Shown one piece after another: positions 34,061 to 45,000 of a stretch of DNA of 64,000 bases. This DNA is from Trileptium ribeirensis (lineage: Eukaryota > Nematoda > Enoplea > Enoplida > Thoracostomopsidae), in assembly GCA_030248225.1 (NCBI GenBank), contig JASANE010030321.1, positions 1-64,000 of the forward strand. Reading direction: 5' to 3'. The notes below the pieces were generated by a model. That model was given only the letters and a program-made list of their open reading frames with translations. It searched no databases and was not told the origin of the DNA. The position numbers were made by a program, and so were the translations under genes. Within the stretch, counting starts at the first letter, position 1, and every line of letters starts with the position of its first letter.

Positions 34061-34256
34061 AATCCCTTTTATTTTTTTAGGTTTTAACAAAAATCTAAAC
34101 TCTAAGATAGCTACTGAGTACATAAGCACTGTTGGAGTTCTGTAATGTTCACAGCAGCTGATGCATAATTATTGTAGGATACAAAATACACATTAGAGCA
34201 CATAGTTAAAAATTTATTGTGCAAAGTGTGGAAACAAAACCAGCAGACACTATATA

Positions 34257-34474
34257 CAGTACCCGCCAAAAATGACTGTCGCTCGCTCGCAACTCGCTCG
34301 ACACTCGCTCGCGACTCGCTCGAAATAAATTTGTTCTAAAAATAGAATTTTCTATTAGTTTAAATAGTTGCGAAATCTCGAGCGAGCCACTCGCTCGCGA
34401 CTCGCTCGAGACTCGCTCGCGACTCGCTCGAACTCGCTCGCTCGAAATGCGACGGTCATTTTTGGCGAGTACTG
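34257..34474. mobile_element. Tc1/mariner-type MITE with CTCGCTCG-rich interior
   Basis: This is a 218-bp element with terminal inverted repeats of about 28 bp. The left end starts CAGTACCCGCCAAAAATGAC, and the right end is its near-perfect complement ending GGCGAGTACTG. It is flanked by TA on both sides, the Tc1/mariner target. The interior has two blocks of CTCGCTCG-type tandem words (34270-34322 and 34377-34445), themselves mostly inverted to each other, around an AT-rich centre. There is no coding capacity, so it would be moved by a mariner transposase encoded elsewhere. Confidence 0.88.
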
Positions 34475-34864
34475 TATAATACGATTTTAGTCAAACGTGA
34501 TCAAAATTAGCAATGAATCATGCAATAAACTTGTGAACTCCAGGACTTTTTTGAGGCTAAAATCATTTTAAAATAAACTTTTACTTTTATTGTAGTATGC
34601 GATCGGCAAGACGTTTTCATACAAAAAAATGTTCGTTGTTTGTCTCTATGGGCGGAACAAAGTACCTGCCAGAAAATGATCGCAGTTTGAAACATGTTAC
34701 AATACAGTCGATGCTCGCTCGGTCGGAGGGTGACAGTAAATTCTACTCATTAACTATATGTTACGTAGCAAGTAAGAAACTGTTTGTATGAAATTTTGTT
34801 TCGGATCGCGAAGCCTAAATCACCCGAGATTTTTTCTGTCACTACGTTTTGAAAATTAAACAAG

Positions 34865-35640
34865 GCATTTTCTGAATCTCATTGCGCTGCGACAATGCAT
34901 CATTCCCGGAATGCTTTGGGAATTCTTCGGCATGCTTTCGCTAAGCCTAAATGACTCTATATTTTTCTGCCATTGCGTGTTCAACCTCAAACTAAGTATT
35001 TCCTGGTGACCGCGTGGTTAGAGCCCCTGCTTCATAATCGCGATGTGAGGAGTTCGAATCCAGTGGTCGCGCTAACCTCCTTAGGCAAGGGACTCAGCCA
35101 CGATTGTTTCGCAGTACCTATGCGTTAAACAGGTACTAGACTTTGGTCTAGGCGGATAAAATGATGGGTGGTGTAAAGGGCAATCATCATGGCCAGCCTA
35201 CACACAATGCTTCGGCATAATAACTCGGATTGTCACCTAGTGCCAATTGCATGTTTATCCGACTTTTTAAGTATTTCCTGAGTCTGATTGCGTTGCGACA
35301 ATTCATCATTCCCGGAATGCTTTCGCTAAGCCTAAATGACTCGATATTTTTCTGCCATTGCGTGTGCAACCTCAAACTAAGTATTTCCTGAGTCTAATTG
35401 CGTTGCGGCAATTCATCATTCCCGGAATGCTTTCGCTAAGCCTAAATGACTCGATATTTTTCTGCCATTGCGTGTTCAACCTCAAACAAAGTATTTCCTG
35501 AGTCTAATTGCGTTGCACAATTCATCATTCCCGGAATGCTTTCGCTAAGCCTAAATGACTCGATATTTTTCTGCCATTGCGTGTTTAACCTCAAACAAAG
35601 CATTTCCTGAGTCTGATTGCGTCCCGACAATTCATCATTC
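34865..35640 (+). repeat. Tandem array of about 112-bp units, split by a SINE
   Basis: Units starting 'ttcctgagtctRattgcgttgc' begin near 34870, 35275, 35385, 35493 and 35605. They contain 'ttcccggaatgctttcgctaagcctaaatgactcgatatttttctgcc' in pieces. The first unit is interrupted by the SINE at 35006-35268. The minus-strand open frames here are only the repeat read through. Confidence 0.8.
35006..35268 (+). mobile_element. tRNA-derived SINE with 12-bp target duplication
   Basis: The 263-bp insert begins with a tRNA-like head: acceptor GTGACCG pairing with TGGTCGC, D-loop GGTTAGAGC, and a B box AGTTCGAATCC near 35050. 'ccttaggcaagggactcagcc' follows, a phrase like the bodies of many tRNA-derived SINEs, and it ends in a short T run. 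AAGTATTTCCTG flanks it on both sides (34994-35005 and 35269-35280). The anticodon and T stems are mismatched, so it is a SINE and not a working tRNA. Confidence 0.82.
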
Positions 35641-35960
35641 CCGCTAAGATAATTTACCTTGGTTTTCCGCTGTTTTCTTCGTCTGATTTACAAGTTAAGT
35701 AATATTTTACCGCAAAAGCACTTTATACACGAGTGAATGCGCCCGACTGTATATTGCGTTGTAATATAAGGTTATATTTACGATCGAACGTAATAAAAGC
35801 AATACCTACTAAAACTTTTTTGTTAAAATTAATAATTAATAGCTAAACACAGGAACGACCCACAAAATTTATCACAGCAACGATTGAAGATGATCTTCGG
35901 TGTCAACATGCATACCAAAATAGTTGTGGCGGTAATAGTTTTGTGACTAGAAGGCTGACT

Positions 35961-35966
35961 TTTATT
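35961..35966 (-). terminator. Poly(A) signal of the PAF-acetylhydrolase gene
   Basis: AATAAA on the minus strand overlaps the stop codon by one base (TGAATAAA, 35968-35961), so the 3' UTR would be very short. No other AATAAA this close was needed to end the last exon. Confidence 0.55.
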
Positions 35967-36069
35967 CAAATGTTTACTCGTTCGCCATTTTTCAGTTTCG
36001 CTCCTTCGATCAAGTATTGCCCATATTTTGCTAAGAGATCATCAATACGCTCAGTGGGTTCGATGTAAT
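35966..36069 (-). CDS. PAF-acetylhydrolase last exon
   Basis: The acceptor TTTTTTCAG is just before 36069. The exon encodes YIEPTERIDDLLAKYGQYL and IEGAKLKNGERVNI, then TGA. It matches the family's C-terminal 'LIxGTN' region in position. Splicing to 44381 completes an Asn codon (A|AT). Confidence 0.82.
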
Positions 36070-39000
36070 CTGAAAAAATGATGAACAAGTGTTATAATTT
36101 TCTCATAGCTACTTTACGGACACCGACAGAATTAACTGTCTGTGCTCTCCTATCCATTCGCATGCGTTTTTGTGCAGTTGATTTTCTGTCAGTGACTGTA
36201 TGTAGAAATGCTTAAGCACTAACCACTGTTAATAAACGTAAAATAACAGTTAGAAGATTCTGTAAATTATAGTACTAGCCTTTACTTTTAGATCCGATGC
36301 CTGTGGCAAGAGTTAGAACGTAAAATGTTGGCTGGACCAAAAATGATCAAAATCAAAAAGTGTCAAATTTGTGTCCTATGCGACAAACAGATGATCAAAC
36401 AAAAAATTTTGTCGAAAAATTATGCGCTATGTCAGACAACGCAACTCGCTCCGTTTTAATAAAAATAAAATATACTACAAATATATGAGTCGTTGATGTG
36501 AGCATAAGTCCTATCTCAAAAAATGAATTTCGACAAACAAGCATCTTAAATAAGTTCGACTATAGAAACCACTCTATAATATGTTTTATATTTCGTTTAT
36601 AGCAAAAAAATTTAGCACAACGTAGAAAGCCAGATGACCTAGCTATGTAACTTAAAAATGATCTGAGATAGGGCCTTTGCTCAGGTGAAAGAAATATGCA
36701 ACATAGGACATTTTCCGTGAAATGTAACATAAGGACAAACTACCCACTAGTCATAAATCCTGGCAGTCTTCAGTTATATCGCTTTCGTCTTAGCTGCTTG
36801 TTACTGCTGACGTTTCAGACTGGTCTGAGTATTCATTGAATTGTTGTTGTTCGCGATCAGTTGTTGATAATTGTTTATAATACGGCCAATATAACTTCGG
36901 TATCACCAAATCGGAACAAAGAGCTTGCAGATCAGCTTTTTTAGCCGAGCTAATGGTGAGTTGTGCTGAATACGTTGTTTGTAATATCAATTCGCGTTGT
37001 TGTCGAGTTGACAACCGTGCAACATCAACTGTCTTCATATCAGACTTATAGTCAGTTCTGTACTGCACAATGCTAAGGTTGTTCCTCGAAATACGAAATT
37101 GCTAACTTTAGTGAACCGTACAGCAGGACAACGATTCCCGAACATAATGCTAGGTGTTTAAAGTCACGGAAATCCACAAACTGAAGCAGTTTAACGGATT
37201 TAAATGGCTTTTTAGGTCGAGCTAATCGAATAACATTAAGCCAGTCTCCGGGGACATAGATAGACAACGTTTTTAGAAGCAGTTTCTATTCTAGCCCGTT
37301 TTTATCACGCACCATATATAATAAGGTGCAAAGTATATACTGGTTGCGGTTCTGCCCGCACAGCTATCTGATATGAACGAAAGTTCCTTAACCGAGTTCG
37401 GCAAATCACTAACGTAATCTAAAAGACATGATCCTATTTCTGTTGCTCTCCTATTACCATCGATCTCCGTCAAATAATAGCAATAACCATGGTTGTTACT
37501 TGGTCGCAAATTGTCAAGTTATATGTCGACAGCTTACGCTTGTAATGCAGTGAAGAAACATCATATGACGGCACAAATACCACAGCTTGTAAATCAAATG
37601 TAATACTATAAACGTTTGACTCGGCCTTAGCCTTTTTGTCTTTAAATTCTCTTGCGTTGTTTTTTAACTCAATAGGCGTATTAAAACAGCTTCTAGCGCC
37701 GCCTTATTGTCAGAGTTTACGAATTTAACACATAAGGCGCATCTATCCTTCTTAGGCCGATGAATATATTTGCACGCACTATTCTAGTATACGCGCTATA
37801 AGACACTGCCACTAGGTTTCTATGAACACAGTGTTCCCTGTAAAGCCGATACATTCAAGTCATCCTCTGAACTTGTGATTCAATGTGTACTCGCGAGGTA
37901 CTTTTTTACAATAATGACTAGGAACGCGCGGAAAAGAATCAATGTGCTCATCAACAGCAGCCAGTTGCACCCACGACAATGTATGAAGCGGGTAGCGGCT
38001 TTTAGTTTGGTGGCTGGCATAATCTCCTGAACACGCCCGATTCTTCAAACAATGTCGAGTACACTTTTCACCAACGTCTAGCGTCTTAATAAAAAAATTT
38101 CGACACATCCGCTCTCGATTTCCGTTTCTGTCAACGGTCAAATAAAACTCTCTCGTTACCGTGTGACGAGAAGGACCAGCAAATGTTCTCTTCGACGGTT
38201 GCTTATGGACAATGTGCGGCAAATGTAATTGCGCTTATCCATTCGAGCGTAATAATCGAAAGCATCGCAGCATGTATGAATGGTGGGACATTTTTGACGC
38301 AATGGTTTGAACATTTACAGTTGACAGGCCGTACTTGCGTGCACGAACTACTTTGTTAGACAGTGAGATGTATTCTCGTCCAGTGTCTCGAAGATTCTGA
38401 GCTGTATTCCAAGAAAGCAATTGCGTTGCTTTTCTAAATTGTTTGTTATGATCTTCATTAAGGATTGAATCAATCAAATTTGCAACATCGATGTTCGCTT
38501 CCGCAGTAGCATCGTCTTGTCGAGATTCCGTCGCTGTACCAGAATTGTGGTCGCTAACATCGGAACCAAAGGAAATCTGTCATGGTATAAAATCCGGATC
38601 ATTATTTGCGAAATCACCGCCATCTTAATTATAGCTTTCGTCGTCGGAATTTCGCTGTTTTCGTTTCAAATGTTTTTCTCGGCGAATAATAGCTCTTGCA
38701 GGTGCCATACTTATGGTCGACCACGCATTGCGTAGCCGTAGCGTGGTGGTCAGAGCATCGTGTAGCGTTAACGTGGTGGTCGGAGCATCGTGTAGCAATG
38801 ACGTGCTGGTCGGAGCATCGTGTAACCGTGACCTGGTGACCAGAGCATCGCGTAGCAGTGACGTGGTGGTCGCAGCATCGTGTAGCCGTGACGTGGTTGT
38901 TGGACTATCGTGTAGCCGTGATGTGGTGGTCGGAGCATCGTGTAGCCGTGACGTAGTGGTCGGAGCATGGTGTAGCCGTGACGTGGTGGTCGGAGCATCG

Positions 39001-42000
39001 TGTAGCCATGACGTGGTGGTCGGAGCATCGTGTAGCCGTGACGTGGTGATCGGAGCATCGTGTAGCCGTGACGTGGCGGTCGCAGCATCGTGTAGCCGTG
39101 ACGTGGTGGTCTGAGTATCGTGTAGCCGTGACGTCGCGGTGGAAGCATTATGTAGCAGTGACGTGGTGGTCGGAGCATCGTGGATTTGTGATGTCGTAGC
39201 CGTGATATTCAATTTTTTGAAAACAACAGTATTAAAGTTGGTCCCGTTACTTAATTGTCAAAGTCCGTTAAGCGGTTTTGTTTTCCTTTTCCATATACAA
39301 TAATCAAGTTGGATGACGGCTTTGGTGAATTTAGATCTTGAAATATGCATAACGTTTGTTGCACTTGGAGTATCAAACAGTAAAGCAGCTGATTTTTTCA
39401 CGTAACTGTATCTATCGCTTCCAAAAAAATAAACAAACAACTGCGAATTCGTATCTTTACGTCCAGGGAAAGTAGTATCTTTCGATATTACAGCTGGCCA
39501 GAGAGAATTTTTAGTTAAAGTACCCACAAAGAATCATCGATATTAAACATTATTAATATTGTTAGCAATAATTTGCCAATTAATAGTATAACACTGAAAT
39601 ACACCGAAGCATAAATTGTAGCATTTAAGAAAATATAGCCTAAAATATTAAAATTTCTTAATATGGAACATTTAAAGCTGTGACGCTCTGGCCCGTCAGT
39701 TGCTCACAAACCACCTCTATACCTACAAAAAGGCAGTGTGGCGGGTATCTATACAACGTATGTAATGGTGAATGGTAACAAGCAGTGTTGGGCTATTATT
39801 GACAAAATCTTTTAATGTTAGTGATTATTGTCCAACGCAAAAGTTCGAAGAAATGTGACAGAACAGTACAGTTTATGACGTACGAAAACAGGATCGCCAG
39901 CTTTGAGGACATTGTAAATACGGTGTATCTAAAATAAAATTAGTTCGTATGGTATAGATTTCAATTAATAACATTGCTGCGTTTTCTAAATAACAGCTGA
40001 CCTATAAACACGCTACAACTGTGACCGCGTTAGGGCCTATGCTCAGAAGAAAATACCAGCAGTTGCTCCTACAGAGGCAAAAGCCCTATTAGGGGCCCAT
40101 TTAGTGATACAGCTGACCTATAAACACGCTACAACTGTGACCGTGTTAGGGCCTATGCTCAGAAGAAAATACCAGCAGTTGCTCCTACAGAGGCAAAAGC
40201 CCTATTAGGGGCCCATTTAGTTATACAGCTGACCTATAAACACGCTACAACTGTGACCGTGTTACGGCCTATGCTCAGAAGAAAATACCAGTAGTTCCTC
40301 CTACAGAGGCAAAAGCCCTATTAGGGGCCCATTTAGTGATACAGCTGACCTATAAACACGCTACAACTGTGACCGTGTTAGGGCCTATGCTCAGAAGAAA
40401 ATACCAGCAGTTGCTCCTACAGAGGCAAAAGCCCTATTAGGGGCCCATTTAGTGATACAGCTGACCTATAAACACGCTACAACTGTGACCGTGTTAGGGC
40501 CTATGCTCAGAAGAAAATACCAGCAGTTGCTCCTACAGAGGCAAAAGCCCTATTAGGGGCCCATTTAGTTATACAGCTGACCTATAAACACGCTACAACT
40601 GTGACCGTGTTACGGCCTATGCTCAGAAGAAAATACCAGTAGTTCCTCCTACAGAGGCAAAAGCTCTATTAGGGGCCCATTTAGTGATACAGCTGACCTA
40701 TAAACACGCTACAACTGTGACCGTGTTAGGGCCTATGCTCAGAAGAAAATACCAGCAGTTGCTCCTACAGAGGCAAAAGCCCTATTAGGGGCCCATTTCA
40801 TTATACAGCTGACCTATAAACACGCTACAACTGTGACCGCTTACGGCCTATGCTCAGAAGAAAATACCAGTAGTTCCTCCTACAGAGGCAAAAGCCCTAT
40901 TAGGGGCCCATTTAGTGATACAGCTGACCTATAAACACGCTACAACTGTGACCGTGTTACGGCCTATGCTCAGAAGAAAATACCAGTAGTTCCTCCTACA
41001 GAGGCAAAAGCCCTATTAGGGGCCCATTTAGTGATACAGCTGACCTATAAACACGCTACAACTGTGACCGTGTTACGGCCTATGCTCAGAAGAAAATACC
41101 AGTAGTTCCTCTTACAGAGGCAATAGCCCTATTAGGGGCCCATTTAGTGATACAGCTGACCTAGAAAGATGTTACAACTGTGACCGGGTTAACGGCCTAT
41201 GCTCAGAAGAAAATACCAGTAGTTCCTTCTGACAGAGGCAAAAAGCTCTATTAGGGGCCCGATTTAGTGATACAGCTGACCTTATAAACAGGCTGCCAGA
41301 CCGTGACCGTGTTAGGGCCTATGCTCAGAAGAAAATACCAGCAGTTGCTCCTACAGAGGCAAAAGCCCGATTAGGGGCCCATTTAGTTATACAGCTGACC
41401 TATAAACACGCTAGAAATGTGACCGTGTTACGGCCTATGCTCAGAAAGAAAATACCAGTAGTTCCTCCTACAGAGGCAAAAGCCCTGATCAGGTGCCCAT
41501 TTAGTGATACAGCTGACCTATAAACACGCTACAACTGTGACCGTGTTACGGCCTATGCTCAGAAGAAAATACCAGTAGTTCTTTTAGAGGCAAAAGCCCT
41601 ATTAGGGGCCCATTTAGTGATACAGCTGACCAGAAACACGTGCAACTGTGACCGTGTTACGGCCTATGCTCAGAAGAAAATACCAGTAGTTTTCCCTCCT
41701 GCATAGGCAAAAGCCCTATTAGGGGCCCATTTAGTGTATACAGCTGACCTATAAACACGCTACAACTGTGACCGTGTTACGGCCTATGCTCAGAAGAAAA
41801 TACCAGTAGTTCCTCCTACAGAGGCAAAAGCCTTATTAGGGGCCCATTTAGTGATACAGCTGACCTATAAACACGCTTAAAACTGTGACCAAGGTCTGTT
41901 ACGGCCTATGCTCAGAAGAAAATACCAGTAGTTCCTTTTCCTACAGAGGCAAAAGCCCTCATCAGGGGCCCATTTCTAGTGATACAGCTTACCTATAAAC

Positions 42001-45000
42001 ACGCTACAACTGTGACCGTGTTACGGCCTATGCTCAGAAGAAAATACCAGTAGTTCCTCCTACAGAGGCAAAAGCCCTATTAGGGGCCCATTTAGTGATA
42101 CAGCTGACCTATAAACACGCTACAACTGTGACCGTGTTACGGCCTATGCTCAGAAGAAAATACCAGCAAGTACTACCTACAGAGGCAAAAGCCCTATTAG
42201 GGGCCCATTTAGTTATACAGCTGACCTATAAACACGCTACAACTGTGACCGTGTTACGGCCTATGCTCAGAAGAAAATACCAGTAGTTCCTCCTACAGAG
42301 GCAAAAGCCCTATTAGGGGCCCATTTAGTGATACAGCTGACCTATAAACACGCTACAACTGTGACCGTGTTACGGCCTATGCTCAGAAGAAAATACCAGT
42401 AGTTCCTCCTACAGAGGCAAGCTCCAAATTGTAGGGCCCATTTAGTGATACACCTGACCTATAAACACGCTACAACTTATGGTTAGGCCTATGCTCAGAA
42501 GCAATACCAGCAGTTGCTCCTACAGAGGCAAAAGCCCTATTAGGGGCCCATTTAGTTATACAGCTGACCTATAAACACGCTACAACTGTGACCGGTTACG
42601 GCTATGTTAGAAGAAAATACCAGTAGTTCCTCCGACAGAGGCAAAAGCCCTATTAGGGGCCCATAGATGCCTACAACACCAGCCCCGCAGAAGAAAATAC
42701 CAGTAGTTCCTCCTACAGAGGCAAAAGCCCTATTAGGGGCCCATTTAGTGATACAGCTGACCTATAAACACGCTACAACTGTGACCGTGTTACGGCCTAT
42801 GCTCAGAAGAAAATACCAGTAGTTCCTCCTACAGACTCAAAACCACTATAATAGGCCCATATAGTGATACAGCTGACCTATAAACACGATACAACTGTGA
42901 CAGTGTTACGGCCTATGCTCAGAAGAAAATACCAGTAGTTCCTCCTACAGAGGCAAAAGCCCTATTAGGGGCCCATTTAGTGATACAGCTGACCTATAAA
43001 CACGCTACAACTGTGACCGTGTTACGGCCTATGCTCAGAAGAAAATACCAGTAGTTCCTCCTACAGAGGCAAAAGCTCTATTAGGGGCCCATTTAGTGAT
43101 ACAGCTGACCTATAAACATGCTACAACTGTGACCGTGTTACGGCCTATGCTTGAAAGAAAATACCAGTAGTTCCTCCTACAGAGGCAAAAGCTCTTATGC
43201 AGGGGCCAGATTTAGTAATACAGCTGACCTATAAACATGCTACAACTGTGACCGTGTTAGGGCCTGTGCTCTGAACAAAATAACAGCAGTTGCTCCTACA
43301 GAAGCAAAAGCCCTATTAGGGGCCCATTTAGTGATACAGCTGACCTATAAACACGCTACAACTGTGACCGTGTTACGGCCTATGCTCAGAAGAAAATACC
43401 AGTAGTTCCTCCTACAGAGGCAAAAGCTCTATTAGGGGCCCATTTAGTGATACAGCTGACCTATAAACACGCTACAACTGTGACCGTGTTACGGCCTATG
43501 CTCAGAAGAAAATACCAGTAGTTCCTCCTACAGAGGCAAAAGCTCTATTTGAGGGCCCATTTAGTGATACAGCTGACCTATAAACACGCTACAACTGTGA
43601 CCGTGTTACGGCCTATGCTCAGAAGAAAATACCAGTAGTTCCTCCTACAGAGGCAAAAGCCCTATTAGGGGCCCATTTAGTGATACAGCTGACCTATAAA
43701 CACGCTACAACTGTGACCGTGTTACGGCCTATGCTCAGAAGAAAATACCAGTAGTTCCTCCTACAGAGGCAAAAGCTCTATTAGGGGCCCATTTAGTGAT
43801 ACAGCTGACCTATAAACACGCTACAACTGTGACCGTGTTACGGCCTATGCTCAGAAGAAAATACCAGTAGTTCCTCCTACAGAGGCAAAAGCTCTATTAG
43901 GGGCCCATTTAGTGATACAGCTGACCTATAAACACGCTACAACTGTGACCGTGTTAGGGCCTATGCTCAGAAGAAAATACCAGCAGTTGCTCCTACAGAG
44001 GCAAAAGCCCTATTAGGGGCCCATTTAGTGATACAGCTGACCTATAAACACGCTACAACTGTGACCGTGTTACGGCCTATGCTCAGAAGAAAATACCAGT
44101 AGTTCCTCCTACAGAGGCAAAAGTCCTATTAGGGGCCCATTTAGTGATAGGGCTTTTGCATTTTTGTTATACTACTGCGAATATTATTATACTGGGATAG
44201 GTCTTTAGCTCAGATTATTATAGTTATATCGGTTATATTTGGGACAAATTAAAAACGAAATTCGACTTATACACGAGATAGGACCTTTGGTCGGATTAAC
44301 GGTACAATGATATTTAAGGCCAGATGTGGAAGGTAAGGGGCGCACCCTAAGTTTACTCATGTGCATAAATTAATACTCACTCAAATGTTGTCTAATAAAC
44401 GACATCATAAGCTCGTTGTTGATCGTGTTGCAAATGTGTGGATCGATAGTGCCACGTATTTTGAGAAAAGACGCCAGTCGAGGCGATGATGAGCCGACAA
44501 ACGCGAAGTCACATTGGCTAGCGTGGACTGTCCCTCTGAAACAATAACAAAAAACAAGTTAGCTGCTACAGGCCGCGCCAACATGAAGATGTAACGAAAA
44601 TATACAGTGCAAAATTTTTATACATCCAATAATTTCAACAACACACGTTTAATAATGCGGTCACTTAGAAGTTTCTAAAGGAACTTTCGAGAAGATATTT
44701 GTACCTTTCTTCACCTATTTTGGTGCAGTACCAAGCTCAACAACGACTTTCGCGCGTATAAAGCCTGTTTCATTGACTCCATACGTAGTTGATCTATTTG
44801 GCTGATTTTATGGACAATTTCTAAAACAGCTTAGACTCACGTAGTTGTCAGCACAACTTCACATGTTAAATTTGTCTGGTATTATTGTAAATGCTTAATA
44901 TTCTGTTTAACAGCTGCATAATAATGCGTAACTAAACTTAAAACATTTTTCGTCAGCCGGTCAGAAAATGCTAGTTTTTGTTCGCGAATAGAATTTTGTC

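Noticed and set aside
35006..35075. A tRNA gene (CAT loop, B box present)
   Set aside because: The acceptor arm pairs, but the anticodon and T stems are mismatched, a SINE-like body follows, and a target duplication encloses the whole; it is a SINE head.
34865..35640. A CRISPR array
   Set aside because: The whole 112-bp unit is conserved with no unique spacers, and the DNA is animal nuclear; it is a satellite.
38713..39114. A plus-strand protein of 133 residues with SRDVVVGASC repeats
   Set aside because: It is the other strand of a 30-bp minisatellite; a unit divisible by three opens frames by itself and there is no start, splice or homology support.
42095..42286. A coding frame in the satellite (IQLTYKHATTVTVLRPMLRR)
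   Set aside because: The 116-bp unit shifts the frame in each copy and most copies hit a stop.
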